Shown piece by piece: positions 7,201-7,932 of a stretch of 7,932 bases of DNA. The number at the start of each line of letters is the position of its first letter. Within the stretch, counting starts at the first letter, position 1. Source of the DNA: Proteobacteria bacterium UBA4656 (GTDB taxonomy: Bacteria > Pseudomonadota > Gammaproteobacteria > Xanthomonadales > Ahniellaceae); assembly GCA_002405525.1 (NCBI GenBank), contig DHLY01000144.1, positions 9,389 through 17,320 of the forward strand. Reading direction: 5' to 3'. Under the pieces are notes generated by a model. That model had not been told where the DNA came from. It saw nothing but the letters and a program-made list of their open reading frames with translations, and searched no databases. Both the position numbers and the translations under genes were made by a program.

Positions 7201-7651
7201 GGCCCAGGCCTTCCTGCGCCAGCACCTTGATCACGTCGCCATCGTCAAACTGCGCACCAACCGGCCGCTGACGCCGCTCGACCTGTCGGAGCTCGAACGC
7301 ATGCTGCGCGAAAGTGGCATCGCGGGCCGCGAACAGCTGGACCGCGCAATCGAGGACGCCCGGGGCCTCGGACTGTTCGTCCGCTCCCTGGTGGGCCTCG
7401 ACCGGGAAGCCGCCAAGGCGGCGTTGGCCGGCTTCATCGCCGGCAAGGCCCTCTCGGCCCAGCAACTGGAATTCATCGACCTCGTCGTGAACCACCTCAC
7501 CGCGCATGGGGTCATGGACCCCGATCGACTCTACGAATCCCCGTTCACCGACCTGACCCCGACCGGGCCTGAGGGCCTTTTTGCGCCGCCGGTGATTGAT
7601 GAACTCGTCGGCGCACTTCAAGCCGTCAGGGCAACGGCACAGGTTGCCTGA
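4235..7651 (+). CDS. hsdR: Type I R-M restriction/translocase subunit R with N-terminal DUF4145 domain
   Basis: This 1138-residue motor and nuclease subunit uses ATP to pump DNA and cuts unmethylated DNA away from the target. Order: DUF4145 domain about 5-125 (ACFYARRALE at 32-41, GNRAVHS at 90-96); Ala/Glu-rich coiled coil about 143-198; PD-(D/E)XK nuclease with D249, E264-A-K266 and QxxxY at 278-282; then SF2 helicase motifs: Walker A ATGAGKT 378-384, DEAH 475-478, GLTATP 498-503, DTGIDVP 683-689 and QMIGRGTRL 708-716. The C-terminus (about 985-1130) matches the EcoEI R C-terminal family and ends in the usual FTDLTPTGPEGLF block. All motifs are intact and the length is normal. The ATG at 4235 is the only good start: the frame is closed by TGA at 4205-4207, and GGAG lies 7 nt upstream. 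It is separated from the upstream gene by a repeat-bearing low-GC segment, so it may have its own control. The stop is followed by a 116-nt spacer. Confidence 0.97.
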   Translation: MSQFAFLEAEWPAVFEAARQAESAARGDPRTACFYARRALELAVHWAYKHDPALKLPYQDNLSALVHDPSFKQAAGEAVFSKARVIVTLGNRAVHSHRPVPAPDAVVAVKELFHVGYWLARTYARQQRPAPGLAFDPAALPYAARAAAQTAEQLAALQARLHEKDENLAAALADKAALDAELQRLRAEVAAARQAATAQPDAHDYSEAETRDYFIDLLLKEAGWALDQPRDREFEVVGMPNAEGKGFVDYVLWGDDGRPLGLVEAKRTRRDPRVGQQQAKLYADCLERQCGQRPVIFYSNGYDHWLWDDAHYPPRRVQGFYKKAELELLIQRRTTRRGLAAAPISTTIVERHYQSRAIRRVAEAFERDHDRKALLVMATGAGKTRTVIALCDLLMRCNWVKRVLFLADRVALVNQAANAFKAHLPDSSPVNLVTDKHVEGRVFLSTYPTMMGMIDETRDGQRRFGVGHFDLVVVDEAHRSVFQKYRAIFDYFDAFLVGLTATPKDEVDRNTYGLFELENGVPTDAYSLEEAVQDGFLVPPRAVSVPLRFQREGIRYDDLPPDEQEQWDALEWDEEGQSPDRVEAEAVNKWLFNKDTVDKVLAHLMAHGLKVAGGDRLGKTIIFAKNQQHAEFIAERFDANYPHLKGAFARVITFKTEYAQSLIDDFSIKDKAPHIAVSVDMLDTGIDVPEVVNLVFFKLVRSRTKFWQMIGRGTRLCRNLFGPGQHKTCFHVFDFCQNLEYFSQNMQGADGNAPVPLAKRLFDARLDLVAEIDCRTDPSEEPAIAEAAGPPHAEPRTIAEVRAQIAGRLHQEVAAMNLDNFIVRRHRRLVEKFSKPESWIRLPADTRSELSRHLAGLPAELDAEAEEAKRFDLKCLQLQLALLREDAAFTGLQEQVRRIAAALEEKSTIPMVRDQLTLIQDIQTDAWWQDVTVPMLETMRRRLRGLVQFIERGQRRIVYTDFEDEIGTATDVPLPGLSVGTDEARFRAKAQAFLRQHLDHVAIVKLRTNRPLTPLDLSELERMLRESGIAGREQLDRAIEDARGLGLFVRSLVGLDREAAKAALAGFIAGKALSAQQLEFIDLVVNHLTAHGVMDPDRLYESPFTDLTPTGPEGLFAPPVIDELVGALQAVRATAQVA

Positions 7652-7683
7652 TCCGCTACGGCCGCATGGATCGCTCGGTAGAT

Positions 7684-7693
7684 TGGCCGGCCA
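7684..7693. repeat. 10-bp perfect palindrome downstream of hsdR
   Basis: TGGCCGGCCA reads the same on both strands and sits 33 nt after the hsdR stop. No T-tract follows, so it is not an intrinsic terminator. It could be an operator for the downstream antitoxin gene, since such modules are usually autoregulated through palindromes, but GC-rich palindromes like this also arise by chance. I see no clear terminator anywhere between hsdR and the next gene. Confidence 0.35.
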
Positions 7694-7713
7694 TACTGAT
7701 CCGACGGTGGGAA

Positions 7714-7743
7714 TTGGTGCCTGCTTGCGCCGAGGCGTAGGAT
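7714..7743 (+). promoter_or_regulatory. Weak candidate promoter for the downstream antitoxin gene
   Basis: TTGGTG at 7714-7719 and TAGGAT at 7738-7743, with an 18-bp spacer, give 3 of 6 and 4 of 6 matches to sigma70 hexamers. They would place a transcript start about 20 nt before the next ATG (7768). The position, in a spacer with no other gene and just before a new coding region, is the main support; the sequence match is weak. Confidence 0.25.
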
Positions 7744-7767
7744 TGCACTCGCAGCCGGAGCGCACCC

Positions 7768-7932
7768 ATGACCCCTTCCGCCCTCAGCAAGCAACTCCAC
7801 CAGATCGCCGATGCCTTGCCGCCCGAGGCGACCTGGGACGACGTCCGCTACCAGGTCGAACTCCATGCGTCGATCGCGCGCGGCGTGGCGGACGTCCAGT
7901 CGCGGCGGGTCATCCCGGTTGAAGACTTGATG
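7768..7932 (+). CDS. Putative type II toxin-antitoxin antitoxin (3'-truncated by window edge)
   Basis: The first 55 codons of a gene run off the window with no stop. GGAG at 7757-7760, 7 nt before the ATG, supports the start, and third positions are mostly G or C as in hsdR. The visible protein starts MTPSALSKQLHQIADALP. It then carries PPEATWDDVRYQVELHASIA (19-38) and GVADVQSRRVIPVEDLM (39-55). This matches the pattern 'LP.EATWDDV.Y.....R..I..GLADV..GR.IP.EEV' that I know from short antitoxin or 'addiction module' proteins of about 75-80 residues, normally followed by a RelE/ParE-type mRNA-interferase or gyrase-poisoning toxin gene. It would bind that toxin and repress its own promoter. The partner gene lies outside the window, so the pairing is inferred. 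No domain beyond this pattern can be judged. Confidence 0.7.
   Translation, partial: MTPSALSKQLHQIADALPPEATWDDVRYQVELHASIARGVADVQSRRVIPVEDLM

Noticed and set aside
7566..7582. GGCC-TGAG-GGCC followed by five T, resembling an intrinsic terminator
   Set aside because: It is inside hsdR, about 70 nt before the stop, encodes the conserved TGPEGLF block, and the stem is only 4 bp. Probably a codon coincidence.
5672..7765. Long open frame on the - strand (about 700 codons) opposite the 3' part of hsdR
   Set aside because: It is a shadow of hsdR: the hsdR helicase motifs on the + strand are intact, while the antisense product is repetitive Leu/Gly/Arg/Val-rich sequence without recognisable domains.

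Overview
The window is a stretch of high-GC chromosomal DNA (roughly two thirds G+C by eye, codon third positions mostly G or C), consistent with a GC-rich proteobacterium; the sequence does not let me name the genus. It holds a nearly complete type I restriction-modification (R-M) locus on the + strand, followed by the start of what looks like a toxin-antitoxin antitoxin gene: a small piece of a defence island. Nothing convincing is encoded on the - strand.  Layout: (1) the 3' four-fifths of hsdM, the adenine methyltransferase subunit (1-1211, start outside the window); (2) hsdS, the two-TRD specificity subunit (1211-2368), whose ATG shares one base with the hsdM stop; (3) 2 nt later, a 547-residue Schlafen-like protein (2371-4014) with an AlbA_2 domain, a GHKL-type ATPase-like domain and a C-terminal winged-helix-like region; (4) a compositionally different 220-nt segment (4015-4234) that holds short repeats, a small hairpin and a possible 75-codon ORF linked to both neighbours by ATGA overlaps; (5) hsdR, a 1138-residue restriction/translocase subunit with an N-terminal DUF4145 domain (4235-7651); (6) a 116-nt spacer with a weak candidate promoter; (7) the first 55 codons of a putative antitoxin (7768 to the window end).  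How the genes fit together: HsdM2-HsdS would methylate the host target site, and adding HsdR gives the complex that translocates and cuts unmodified DNA. All catalytic motifs visible in hsdM and hsdR are intact, so the system looks functional. The Schlafen-like gene sits between hsdS and hsdR, the slot occupied by the anticodon nuclease gene prrC in the E. coli prr (EcoprrI) locus. It also retains the Glu/Glu/Asp set that I recall as catalytic in Schlafen RNases. I therefore see it as the most interesting item here: a candidate second-line, RNA- or nucleic-acid-targeting effector guarding a type I R-M system. That role is inference. The hsdS second TRD and the segment in front of hsdR are clearly less GC-rich than their surroundings, which suggests recent exchange or insertion.
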